Assembly (NCBI GenBank): GCA_900546315.1
Contig: URCP01000122.1
Coordinates: 1 to 7,602 of the forward strand
Length of the DNA stretch: 7,602 nt
From: an uncultured Eubacteriales bacterium
GTDB lineage: Bacteria; Bacillota; Clostridia; Oscillospirales; CAG-272
Direction: 5' to 3'
How positions within the stretch are numbered: position 1 is the stretch's first letter; the number at the start of each line of letters is the position of its first letter. A program made the translations under genes and the position numbers. Below, piece by piece: positions 1 through 6,261 of the stretch. The notes beneath the pieces were generated by a model. That model made no database searches. It saw only the letters and a list, made by a program, of their open reading frames with translations, and was not told the DNA's origin.

Positions 1-51
1 CCGCGCAAGCTCCATTTCCTTCTCGGTCAGTTTGTTGCTGCTTTCTCTCAT
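1..51 (-). CDS. Start of an unidentified protein, cut by the window edge
   Basis: An ATG at 51-49 opens a frame that runs 17 codons to the window edge and reads MRESSNKLTEKEMELAR. An AAGGAG ribosome binding site (66-61) lies 9 nt upstream of the ATG, which is the main reason to believe this start. The gene is about 50 nt downstream of the disrupted small frame at 98-337 and could share the promoter at 365-393. The family cannot be recognised from 17 residues. The LTEKEM stretch loosely resembles the start of short leader-type peptides in Clostridia (LTxEEM before a double glycine), but the decisive part is outside the window, so this is only a guess. Confidence 0.5.
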   Translation of the reverse strand, partial: MRESSNKLTEKEMELAR

Positions 52-97
52 GGCTTTTTTCTCCTTGTTTTTTTATTTCTGGAGTTATTTTTGCCAT

Positions 98-337
98 TTA
101 CACTGTTCGGTATTCAGACTCAGAGTCTATGAGAAAGCCACCCCTTGAGGTTTCGGTTTCCTCCCCGAACCCCTCTTTCCACTTCCTGATCCTCCGGCTT
201 TCTCGAATTCTCATCAAATTCCATTTTCACGATGATTTTTTGAGTCGTGGTTGGGAGCTGGGGACCGCTATAATCAATCTCGAGATGATCTCTCTCTTGC
301 CGTCTGTCATCGACGGTGATTTCCTTGGTATTCCCAT
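98..337 (-). pseudogene. Small open frame apparently split by indels
   Basis: A consensus promoter (365-393) and an AGGAG ribosome binding site (349-345) with 7 nt spacing lead to ATG at 337-335. The frame from that ATG gives only 36 residues (MGIPRKSPSMTDGK..., stop at about 229-227). The frame shifted by one base is open from 362 to the TGA at 122-120. It has a charged, protein-like composition (...NTKEITVDDRRQERDHLEID..., then IIVKMEFDENSRKPEDQE) but no start codon near the ribosome binding site. After about 190 the original frame again looks protein-like (KWKEGFGEETETSRGGFLID..., ending at TAA 100-98). A product of about 80 residues would be restored by adding one base near the start and removing one near 185. 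This may be a decayed gene, sequencing errors, or short peptides read as they stand. No family is recognised. Confidence 0.35.
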
Positions 338-364
338 TTTGGTTCTCCTGTGTTTTTTTACTCT

Positions 365-393
365 ATTATACCACAGATTCCAGGGGTTTTCAG
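365..393 (-). promoter_or_regulatory. Sigma-A promoter for the left-edge small genes
   Basis: On the minus strand the -10 box is TATAAT (370-365), preceded by TGG to give an extended -10. The -35 box is CTGAAA (393-388), four of six matches to consensus, with a 17-bp spacer. It points left toward the small frames at 98-337 and 1-51. The good ribosome binding site and ATG about 28 nt downstream of the -10 support real use. Confidence 0.75.
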
Positions 394-528
394 AAAAAGT
401 TTAATAGGCTCGACGAATTGATCAACCAGTTAACGTTCGACGACGTCGACCCGTTTACGGGTGGCAGGTAAACTGCCTTTCGCGTGTGGTAGTCGTATAT
501 ACGCCTTTTAGGTGCAGCTGATAGAATA
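394..528. other. Intergenic stretch rich in short palindromes
   Basis: No gene is supported here. The stretch holds several short inverted repeats: ACCCG-TTTA-CGGGT (449-462), GGCAG-GTAAA-CTGCC (463-477) directly beside it, a perfect 10-base palindrome CGTATATACG (494-503), and smaller palindromes such as TTGATCAA, GTTAAC and GTCGAC. With the two hairpins at 529-566 this makes a cluster of hairpins downstream of the lipoprotein gene and upstream of the next promoter. It could be a processed 3' UTR, a REP-like intergenic element, or protein binding sites. Nothing seen here decides between these. Confidence 0.4.
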
Positions 529-539
529 GGGCTTTGCCC
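529..539 (-). repeat. Small GGGC-AAA-GCCC hairpin behind the terminator
   Basis: On the minus strand this reads GGGCAAAGCCC: a 4-bp stem with an AAA loop, the same design as the stronger CCGGC-AAA-GCCGG hairpin 14 nt before it. It is followed by TATTCT rather than a proper U-run, so it would be a weak backup terminator at most. Confidence 0.4.
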
Positions 540-546
540 GTCTATG

Positions 547-566
547 AAAAGCACCGGCTTTGCCGG
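547..566 (-). terminator. Intrinsic terminator of the lipoprotein gene
   Basis: On the minus strand a perfect 5-bp GC stem, CCGGC-AAA-GCCGG (566-554), is followed by TGCTTTT (553-547). It lies 10 nt after the stop codon of the lipoprotein gene. This is the usual layout of a rho-independent terminator, although the U-run is short. Confidence 0.7.
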
Positions 567-576
567 GGGATATTTA

Positions 577-2817
577 CTATTCAACAATCACCGCGAGTAC
601 CGGTGATTCCTCCCCGAAATATTTTTCCATCCTGTCCGCCGCGGCTCCGTCAAACATCCAGTCGGCGTCGGTCACTCTCGCGAATTTCGCGCCATTCGGC
701 TGTACGTATGTGTTTGACCTGAACACATATATACCGGCCATATTCTCGCCGTATGTGCTCACGAGATATCCGAGGCATCTGTCAAAGATGTTGTTCTCTG
801 TCACATAGTTTTCCGTTTTGTCTGGCTTCGACGCGATGCAGTACATCGGGGCACCGCTCTCGCGTCCTTTGCAGCCCCAGCCCTCGCCGCCGAAACGGCA
901 GAAGTTGTCGTGGACATATACATCCCGCGTCTCGCGGTAGGTTCCCGCGCCGCCGGTGGAATTGTAGTATTCGATCGACCAGAAGCAGTATTCGATAAGG
1001 TTGTCATTATACTCGATATCAGCCATGATATTGCGCTCGATTGACTCGTCATAGCTGAACTGATGGGTTATTCCGGTGTCGTAGATCTGATATATCCAGT
1101 TGTTGTAAACGCGGTATCCTTCGACGCCGCCGTAGACCTCGACCGCGTTGCCGTAGCCGGTCACGTTGGCACCGTCAAACCCGGTCAGTATTGAGCCGCC
1201 GAGCCAGTCGAACACGCAGTTCCTCACGGTCAGGTTCTTAGTCGTTCCCGCTCCGACCCCGTGCGAGCCGGTAAGGGTAATGTGCAGATTGTCGACCGTG
1301 ACTCCGGGCGCGTTAACCGATATCGCGTTTCCGCGCTCACCTATCTCTATCGATTTGAACCGTTCGCCGGGGTTGCCCTTGTCGCTGTAGAAATAGAGCC
1401 GGTTGGCTTCAAGGTCACTCCAGACCTCGAGGTCATTCTTCATGTCTCCGGCGCCGTCGAAGCCGTCCTTCCCGGCGATCATGCGTGTGCCGACAAGCTC
1501 ATCATACTTTCCGTATTCCCCTGAATGATCGAGCGTCACGATGCCGACGTTCACGAGTGTCTTCGTACACACCCAGACGTTCTCGTAAGAGGTCTCCTGC
1601 CAGAGCTCCGGCAACGCGTAGTTCATCTTAGACGCGCTGATCGTCGGTTTGTCACCCTTGCCCCACGCGGAATAGGTCACGCCCTTCGCGGCGGTTATGC
1701 TGCCCCTGAATGTATCGCCGCGGCGGAAGAGCACGATGTCACCGCTGTTCAGCGGCAGCTCTGACAGCTTTGACAGTGTCTTAAACGGGTTTTTCTCGGT
1801 GAGCCCGTCGTTCGAATCGTCACCGTTTGCGGCGAAGTAATATATCTTTCCGCCGTCCCCGACAGTGTAATCTGACGCTGTTCCGAGCACACTTTGTTTC
1901 ATCTTTTCCGCTTTTTCATCAAGCGACGCGAGGTAATCGGCGTCGGCGATAACATATCTCTTGTCCATTGTGTCCTCCTTCAGATCGAGCGTATCTGTTA
2001 TTTCAAGCTTTTTGTCGTTCATGTTCCCGGTTATATATTTTATGAGCAGCTCCGCTATGACATTATCGACCGTGAGAGCTCCGGGCTCGAGATACAGGTT
2101 TCCGTCGTCGGCATATATCCGGCTGATAGTCTGGTCCGGCGTTTCTCCGGAGGTGAAGATGATCTGTCTGCCCTCTTGCGTATTTCCGGGTCTGGTTGTG
2201 ACTTTGAGACTGTAGCCGTATATTTCGGCGATCCGGTCAGAGAGGGCGAGCGCCGCGGATTCTTTTTCCTTATCGGCGCGGATCACGAAATCCTTAAGGT
2301 CGGCCCCGTCTATGGTTATCGAATCGGCTATGTATCCGTCGTCCTTGTGGATATATGTCTCGCCGTCTGGGACGTATATGTTGCCGTCACTCGCGTAATG
2401 CTCGAGAAAATACGCGGTCGCGTCGCCGAGTTTGTCCTGACCGTAGATGACGATCTTCCCGCCGCGCCGCGCGATGAGCCAGTCATTCAGTCTCGGCGCG
2501 AGCGGGGCGAGCTCAGCGGTTATTTCCCTTGAAGTCTTTCCGACGATTATCTCGTATTCGCCCTCGGCGGAGTCCGGGATTCTGTCGCTCACGAAGTCGG
2601 TCTTGATTCCGATGTCCACTCCAGTTATCCCGATTATCGCGTTTTTCAGTGATACGGCGAATTCCGGCGGACAGACTGATGCATCGTCCGAGCGTATTAC
2701 CGTGAAAGCGGATGTGCCGTCCGGTTTCACAATCGCGTCCTCGCTTTTCCGACCGCAGGAAAACATCAGAAAAAGCATTGAAATAAGGATGATCGGTATG
2801 ACAGCGTGTTTTTGCAT
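577..2817 (-). CDS. Surface lipoprotein with a right-handed parallel beta-helix domain
   Basis: The 746-residue product starts with a short lysine-containing segment and a hydrophobic stretch that ends in LMFSC, so Cys21 is the likely lipidated residue. This predicts an exported, membrane-anchored protein. The lipobox is imperfect (M and F at -3 and -2). Two similar modules follow, at about 39-142 (YEIIVGKTSR, then GGKIVIYG and ATAYFLEHY) and about 177-262 (RQIIFTSGETPD, then DGNLYLEPG and VIAELLIKY). From about 325 (IYYFAANGDDSNDGLTEKNP, FKTL) a beta-helix begins, of the type shared by many polysaccharide-active proteins. Repeating coils such as VDNLHIT, LTVRNCVFDW, YNNWIYQIYDTG, NDNLIEYCFWS and VYVHDNFCRFGG continue to about 705. 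GGAGG lies 9 nt before the ATG. The gene has its own promoter and terminator. It may be a carbohydrate-binding or carbohydrate-cleaving protein, but no catalytic residues can be assigned and the substrate is unknown. Confidence 0.92.
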   Translation of the reverse strand: MQKHAVIPIILISMLFLMFSCGRKSEDAIVKPDGTSAFTVIRSDDASVCPPEFAVSLKNAIIGITGVDIGIKTDFVSDRIPDSAEGEYEIIVGKTSREITAELAPLAPRLNDWLIARRGGKIVIYGQDKLGDATAYFLEHYASDGNIYVPDGETYIHKDDGYIADSITIDGADLKDFVIRADKEKESAALALSDRIAEIYGYSLKVTTRPGNTQEGRQIIFTSGETPDQTISRIYADDGNLYLEPGALTVDNVIAELLIKYITGNMNDKKLEITDTLDLKEDTMDKRYVIADADYLASLDEKAEKMKQSVLGTASDYTVGDGGKIYYFAANGDDSNDGLTEKNPFKTLSKLSELPLNSGDIVLFRRGDTFRGSITAAKGVTYSAWGKGDKPTISASKMNYALPELWQETSYENVWVCTKTLVNVGIVTLDHSGEYGKYDELVGTRMIAGKDGFDGAGDMKNDLEVWSDLEANRLYFYSDKGNPGERFKSIEIGERGNAISVNAPGVTVDNLHITLTGSHGVGAGTTKNLTVRNCVFDWLGGSILTGFDGANVTGYGNAVEVYGGVEGYRVYNNWIYQIYDTGITHQFSYDESIERNIMADIEYNDNLIEYCFWSIEYYNSTGGAGTYRETRDVYVHDNFCRFGGEGWGCKGRESGAPMYCIASKPDKTENYVTENNIFDRCLGYLVSTYGENMAGIYVFRSNTYVQPNGAKFARVTDADWMFDGAAADRMEKYFGEESPVLAVIVE

Positions 2818-2847
2818 TTGATTTGTCCTCCGTTGTTTTATGACATT

Positions 2848-2876
2848 ATTATATCATATCGCGATGGTGAGGTCAA
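2848..2876 (-). promoter_or_regulatory. Sigma-A promoter of the lipoprotein gene
   Basis: On the minus strand TTGACC (2876-2871) and TATAAT (2853-2848) are separated by 17 bp, with TGA directly before the -10 box (extended -10). The predicted transcript start is about 2841, leaving a leader of about 24 nt that carries the GGAGG ribosome binding site (2831-2827). The -35 box lies 42 nt past the end of the acyltransferase gene, so the lipoprotein can be expressed independently of it. Confidence 0.85.
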
Positions 2877-2918
2877 TGCGAAAACTTCCGTGTTGATTGC
2901 AAAAAGTCAGCAGAGAAA

Positions 2919-4037
2919 TCAGATTCTGTTATTTTTTTCGGATGTGTCGATGCGTCTCAGGATACCGCGGCATCCGGCGGCGATTCCGGAATAGATCAGA
3001 TTCAGCACCGCCGACAGCGCGAGCGCGCTCAGGAATATGCAGGGCACGATGACAGGGAACCATTCGAGCTTGTATATAGTCTCCTTCACGTGTGAGTTCA
3101 GCACCGAGTAATACATCCTGTCGAATATGTAGGATACGAGGTACGCGCCGAGGCAGAGGTCGGAGACATACATGAGTACGCGCTTGACGGCGTTCGGGTA
3201 TTTCCCGGTGTTTATCGACGAGAGGAAGCTGAACGCGAAGACGGTCATGATGAGGTTAGGCAGTCCTTTCCAGTCGTTGTACTGCGCCCAGACGAATATT
3301 CCGCCGTGGCTGCGGTAGAAGTTGAACAGTCCGAAGACGAGTATCGACCCGCCCCAGAGAGCAAGCTTCTGCCACCCCTTCAGCTTCAGCGGGAACTCAC
3401 GAAGGAATGCTCCGACAAAATAATATGTCAGCGGATAGATGCCTGTCCACCATTTCGGGAATATATCGCGGTATTCGGCGGAGATGACCGGCGTCTTCCA
3501 CCATCCGGCGACGCTGAAGTTGTAGGCGTTGAGCATACTCGGCAGCGAGGTCAGGACAATGAGGGTCGCGACAAGCGCGAGCTTCTGCTTCTTTGACGTC
3601 AGCCCGTTCCACATGAGGTTCAGGAACGGAATCAGCAGGAACAGTCCGATGTACATCTCGATATACCATCCGTAAGCCGCGGTCTTGAAGTTCAGTATCC
3701 CCCAGAAGAGGTCACCCGGGAACGCCGCCTTTGCCCAGAAAACGCGGAACACGATGCAGGCGGCGGACGCCAGCAGGTATATTCCGAGCGTCTTCACGAT
3801 CCCGCCGTAATATTTTTTGGACAGAGTCTTGCGGCTCATCAGATATCCGGTCAGTGTCAGAAAGAGCGGTACGCAGATCATGCAGGCGGTGCGCATTATC
3901 GTCATGACAAGCATCCGCTTTCCGGTGACCGTATATTTATAGAACCCGGTATTGAGAAAAAAGTGGACCGAAACGACGCTGAAAAGCGCGACTATCCGGG
4001 TGATATCGAGTGCTGAGTTTCTTTTTGAAATATCCAT
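2919..4037 (-). CDS. Acyltransferase_3 family integral membrane protein
   Basis: The 372-residue product is strongly hydrophobic, with about ten membrane segments. It fits the Acyltransferase_3 family, whose members move acetyl or other acyl groups onto extracellular or envelope sugars and peptidoglycan-type polymers. Family marks are the N-terminal RNSALDITRIVA followed by VVSVHFF with the conserved His25, then VPLFLTLTGYLM (56-67). A WYIEMYIGLFLLIPFLN segment resembles the family's WYL...GLYLLLPFL region. Length is normal for the family. The ATG was chosen because the family motif begins at residue 6. A moderate AAAAGG sits 11 nt upstream. The gene starts 25 nt after the U-run of the aspS terminator and no clear promoter lies in between, so it is probably expressed by readthrough or from a non-consensus promoter. 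The acceptor cannot be told; the neighbouring surface lipoprotein suggests envelope work. Confidence 0.92.
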   Translation of the reverse strand: MDISKRNSALDITRIVALFSVVSVHFFLNTGFYKYTVTGKRMLVMTIMRTACMICVPLFLTLTGYLMSRKTLSKKYYGGIVKTLGIYLLASAACIVFRVFWAKAAFPGDLFWGILNFKTAAYGWYIEMYIGLFLLIPFLNLMWNGLTSKKQKLALVATLIVLTSLPSMLNAYNFSVAGWWKTPVISAEYRDIFPKWWTGIYPLTYYFVGAFLREFPLKLKGWQKLALWGGSILVFGLFNFYRSHGGIFVWAQYNDWKGLPNLIMTVFAFSFLSSINTGKYPNAVKRVLMYVSDLCLGAYLVSYIFDRMYYSVLNSHVKETIYKLEWFPVIVPCIFLSALALSAVLNLIYSGIAAGCRGILRRIDTSEKNNRI

Positions 4038-4062
4038 ACTTTCTTTTTCCTTTTCATATAAG

Positions 4063-4100
4063 AAAAAGGGGAACGCCCGGTCTTGACTGAGCGTTTCCCC
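4063..4100 (-). terminator. Intrinsic terminator after aspS
   Basis: On the minus strand GGGGAAACGC (4100-4091) pairs with GCGTTCCCC (4076-4068), leaving one bulged A, and is followed by TTTTT (4067-4063). The loop is 14 nt. It lies 63 nt downstream of the aspS stop codon. The opposite strand lacks a U-run on the exit side, so it should act only on leftward transcription. It sits directly in front of the acyltransferase gene and could limit its expression. Confidence 0.85.
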
Positions 4101-4163
4101 AAAATACGAGTATCAGTTACCGATCTGTCTGCTTAGACGCAAGCGGCATGGAAAAGTTCCGCA

Positions 4164-5969
4164 TCAGCCCTGATCGTCTGCTTCTTCGTCGACAACGGCG
4201 ATTCCGAGCTCCGCGAGAGCCTTTTCGTCCGGCTTCGACGGGCACTTCGTCATGAGCTCCGAGGCGTTCTGAATCTTCGGGAACGCGATGACGTCGCGGA
4301 TGTCGTCGATACCAAGCATGAGCATGACGAGTCTGTCGAGACCGAAAGCCATTCCGGCGTGCGGCGGAACACCGTACTTGAACGCCTCGAGGAGGAATCC
4401 GAACTTTTCGTTCGCCTCTTCATGGCTCATTCCGAGCAGATCGAACATCTTCGACTGGATCTCTCCGTCGTGGATTCTGACCGATCCGCCGCCGGCCTCA
4501 TAGCCGTTGATGACGATATCATACGCCTTCGCGCGGATCTTTCCGGGATCGGTGTCGACATACCGGAGGTCCTCCTCCATCGGCATCGTGAAGGGATGGT
4601 GCATGGCGTAGAAGCGTCCGTCCTCCTCAGAGTACTCGAGGAGCGGGAACTCGGTGATCCAGAGCAGCTTGTAGTCCGACGGATCGACGAGTCCGAGTCT
4701 CTTCGCGATCTCGCAGCGGAGCGCTCCGAGCGAGTCGAAGACGACTTTGTTCTTGTCGGCGACAATGAAGACGAGGTCGTTCGTCTCGATGTTCAGCGCC
4801 TTTATGACGGCGTTCATCTCATCCTCGGTGAGGAACTTCGCGAAGGAGGACGAGACCTCTCCGTTCAGGTTCTTGTACCAAGCGAGACCCTTTGCCTTGT
4901 AGGACTTGACGAAGGTCGTGAGAGCGTCGATCTCCTTGCGGGAGAACTTCGCCGCCTGACCCTTGATGTTGATTGCCCTGACCGAGCCGCCGTTCGCTAC
5001 TGCGTCAGCGAAGACCTTGAAGCCGCAGCCCTTAACGGTGTCGGAGATATTCTGGAGCTCGAAGCCGAAACGGAGGTCGGGCTTGTCCGAGCCGAAGCGC
5101 TCCATTGCCTCATGCCATGTCATGCGCTGAAGCGGGAGCTGTATGTCGATGCCCTTGAACTCCTTGAAGAGGCGGGCGAGGAACTTTTCGTTCATGTCCA
5201 TGACGTCGTCCTCGGTCACGTAGGACATCTCGAGGTCGATCTGGGTGAACTCCGGCTGTCTGTCGGCGCGGAGATCCTCGTCACGGAAGCAGCGCGCTAT
5301 CTGGAAGTATCTGTCGAACCCGGAGAGCATCAGAAGCTGCTTGTAGAGCTGAGGAGACTGCGGCAGAGCGTAGAACTTGCCGTGATGTACGCGGCTCGGC
5401 ACGAGGTAGTCACGCGCGCCCTCCGGCGTCGGCTTGATGAGGCACGGTGTCTCGATGTCGATAAAGCCGTTCTCGGCGTAGTAGTCGCGGGCGATCTTCG
5501 TTATTTTGCTTCTCGCGATGATATTAGACGCGAGGTCGGGGCGGCGGAGGTCAAGATAGCGGTGCTTCAGTCTGAGCTCTGCCTTGACGTCGCTCTTCTC
5601 GACGATCTCGAACGGAGGAGTCAGCGAAGTGGAGAAGACCTTCAGCTCGTCAACCGCGACTTCTATCTCGCCGGTCGCGAGATTCTTGTTGACGGCGCCC
5701 TCGCCGCGTGCCCTGACGGTGCCCTTGGCGCAGATCGAGTATTCGCTTCTGAGAGCGAAAGCGGCGTCGAAAATCGCCTTGTCGGTGTTCTCGTCGAACG
5801 CGAGCTGGATTATTCCGGAACGGTCTCTGAGGTCGACGAATATCAGGCTTCCGAGGTCGCGCTGACGCTGTACCCAGCCCATCAGGCATACATGACGGCC
5901 GATGTCCTTTGCCGAGAGCTCGGCGACATAGCAGGTTCTTTTATCGTTTTTTGTGAGTTGTGCGCCCAT
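4164..5969 (-). CDS. aspS: Aspartyl-tRNA synthetase
   Basis: This cytoplasmic class II enzyme charges tRNA-Asp with aspartate using ATP. The 601 residues match the bacterial type. The order is: an N-terminal OB-fold anticodon-binding domain (about 1-110, GWVQRQRDLGSLIFVDLRDR); motif 1 and the aspartate site (FIDIETPCL 169-177, TPEGARDY 181-188, QSPQLYKQ 204-211); motif 2 (CFRDEDLRADRQPEFTQID 227-245); the bacterial GAD insertion (about 300-420); and motif 3 (GMAFGLDRLVML 539-550). Leu39 in RDLG is the residue usual in tRNA-Asp-specific enzymes, where non-discriminating forms tend to have His. This suggests it does not also charge tRNA-Asn, but the inference is modest. AAAGG (5983-5979) lies 9 nt before the ATG. 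A promoter at 6189-6217 and a long structured leader precede the gene, and a terminator at 4063-4100 follows it. Confidence 0.99.
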   Translation of the reverse strand: MGAQLTKNDKRTCYVAELSAKDIGRHVCLMGWVQRQRDLGSLIFVDLRDRSGIIQLAFDENTDKAIFDAAFALRSEYSICAKGTVRARGEGAVNKNLATGEIEVAVDELKVFSTSLTPPFEIVEKSDVKAELRLKHRYLDLRRPDLASNIIARSKITKIARDYYAENGFIDIETPCLIKPTPEGARDYLVPSRVHHGKFYALPQSPQLYKQLLMLSGFDRYFQIARCFRDEDLRADRQPEFTQIDLEMSYVTEDDVMDMNEKFLARLFKEFKGIDIQLPLQRMTWHEAMERFGSDKPDLRFGFELQNISDTVKGCGFKVFADAVANGGSVRAINIKGQAAKFSRKEIDALTTFVKSYKAKGLAWYKNLNGEVSSSFAKFLTEDEMNAVIKALNIETNDLVFIVADKNKVVFDSLGALRCEIAKRLGLVDPSDYKLLWITEFPLLEYSEEDGRFYAMHHPFTMPMEEDLRYVDTDPGKIRAKAYDIVINGYEAGGGSVRIHDGEIQSKMFDLLGMSHEEANEKFGFLLEAFKYGVPPHAGMAFGLDRLVMLMLGIDDIRDVIAFPKIQNASELMTKCPSKPDEKALAELGIAVVDEEADDQG

Positions 5970-6182
5970 TATATATAACCTTTCTGTCCGTAAAAGGGAC
6001 GGAACGCTCCCGCCGTAAGATCCGGCGGAAAACGCTGAATAACAATATTTTTGCGGGAAGCGGGAGAATCACCCCTCAATCGACCGGCACAGATATGCCG
6101 CGCTCCCCGCGAAGTCGATGAGGGCGGCGTCCATATCTGTGAGACGTGAGAACGGCATAGCCCTTACCCCTTTTTTAAGCAT
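5970..6182 (-). promoter_or_regulatory. Long structured 5' leader of aspS, candidate cis-regulatory RNA
   Basis: The predicted transcript start is about 6182, giving a leader of about 213 nt. On the minus strand it contains several long complementary segments. Helix 1 pairs 6140-6132 (ACAGATATG) with 6097-6089 (CATATCTGT), 9 perfect pairs, extendable inside by GCCGC/GCGGC. Helix 2 pairs 6124-6114 (CCCTCATCGAC) with 6084-6073 (GTCGATTGAGGG), 11 pairs with one bulge. Helix 3 pairs 6110-6101 (GCGGGGAGCG) with 6062-6053 (CGCTTCCCGC), 10 pairs with one G-U. These cross each other, so they must be alternatives or pseudoknots. CCGCCG/CGGCGG (6028-6010) and TCCGT/ACGGA (6003-5987) follow near the ribosome binding site. 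No T-box core (GGTGGNACCGCG) is present and no U-run terminator is clear, so control of translation fits better than classical T-box control. Confidence 0.5.
6069..6158 (-). CDS. Possible 29-residue leader peptide upstream of aspS
   Basis: ATG at 6158-6156 opens a 29-codon frame ending at TGA 6071-6069. It begins MPFSRLTDMDAALIDFAG and ends AYLCRSIEG. An AAGGGG purine stretch lies 8 nt before the ATG, about 24 nt after the predicted aspS transcript start. Codon choice (GAC, GCC, CTC, ATC, TTC, GCG) resembles the flanking real genes. It has three Asp codons, at positions 8, 10 and 15. Codons 8 and 10 overlap or touch the 5' arm of leader helix 1, and codon 15 ends the 5' arm of helix 2. That would suit control by ribosome stalling when charged tRNA-Asp is low, but this is inference. 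It could also be an open frame by chance within a structured RNA. Confidence 0.4.
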   Translation of the reverse strand: MPFSRLTDMDAALIDFAGSAAYLCRSIEG

Positions 6183-6188
6183 AAAGAT

Positions 6189-6217
6189 ATTATACCAAAT
6201 CCGAAAGGATTTTTCAA
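6189..6217 (-). promoter_or_regulatory. Sigma-A promoter of aspS
   Basis: On the minus strand TTGAAA (6217-6212) and TATAAT (6194-6189) are 17 bp apart, and TGG precedes the -10 box (extended -10). It lies between the mnmA stop codon and aspS, about 220 nt upstream of the aspS ATG. No convincing terminator was seen for mnmA before it, so mnmA transcripts may also read into aspS. Confidence 0.85.
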
Positions 6218-6261
6218 GTAGGCGACTGAAAATTTTCGATAATTACCGCGAAATTTTGCGC

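Noticed and set aside
129..404. A 91-residue open frame on the plus strand at the left edge
   Set aside because: It runs against the promoter, ribosome binding site and small frames on the minus strand and has no ribosome binding site of its own.
1894..2532. A 212-residue open frame on the plus strand
   Set aside because: It lies inside and antisense to the lipoprotein gene, has no family features, and has no promoter or good ribosome binding site.
4359..5978. A 539-residue open frame on the plus strand opposite aspS
   Set aside because: It mirrors nearly the whole aspS gene, which carries every family motif. The protein is a low-information mix rich in Leu, Val, Glu and Arg, as expected from the antisense of GC-rich codons, and no separate promoter is seen.
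5970..6182. T-box riboswitch ahead of aspS
   Set aside because: The position fits and a GAC lies in a bulge near helix 1, but the conserved antiterminator core (GGTGGNACCGCG) and a terminator with a U-run were not found.
6218..6261. Terminator for mnmA in the AT-rich gap after its stop codon
   Set aside because: GAAAATTTTC and GCGAAATTTTGCGC-like palindromes exist, but they are AT-rich, weak and lack a following U-run, so no terminator is called.
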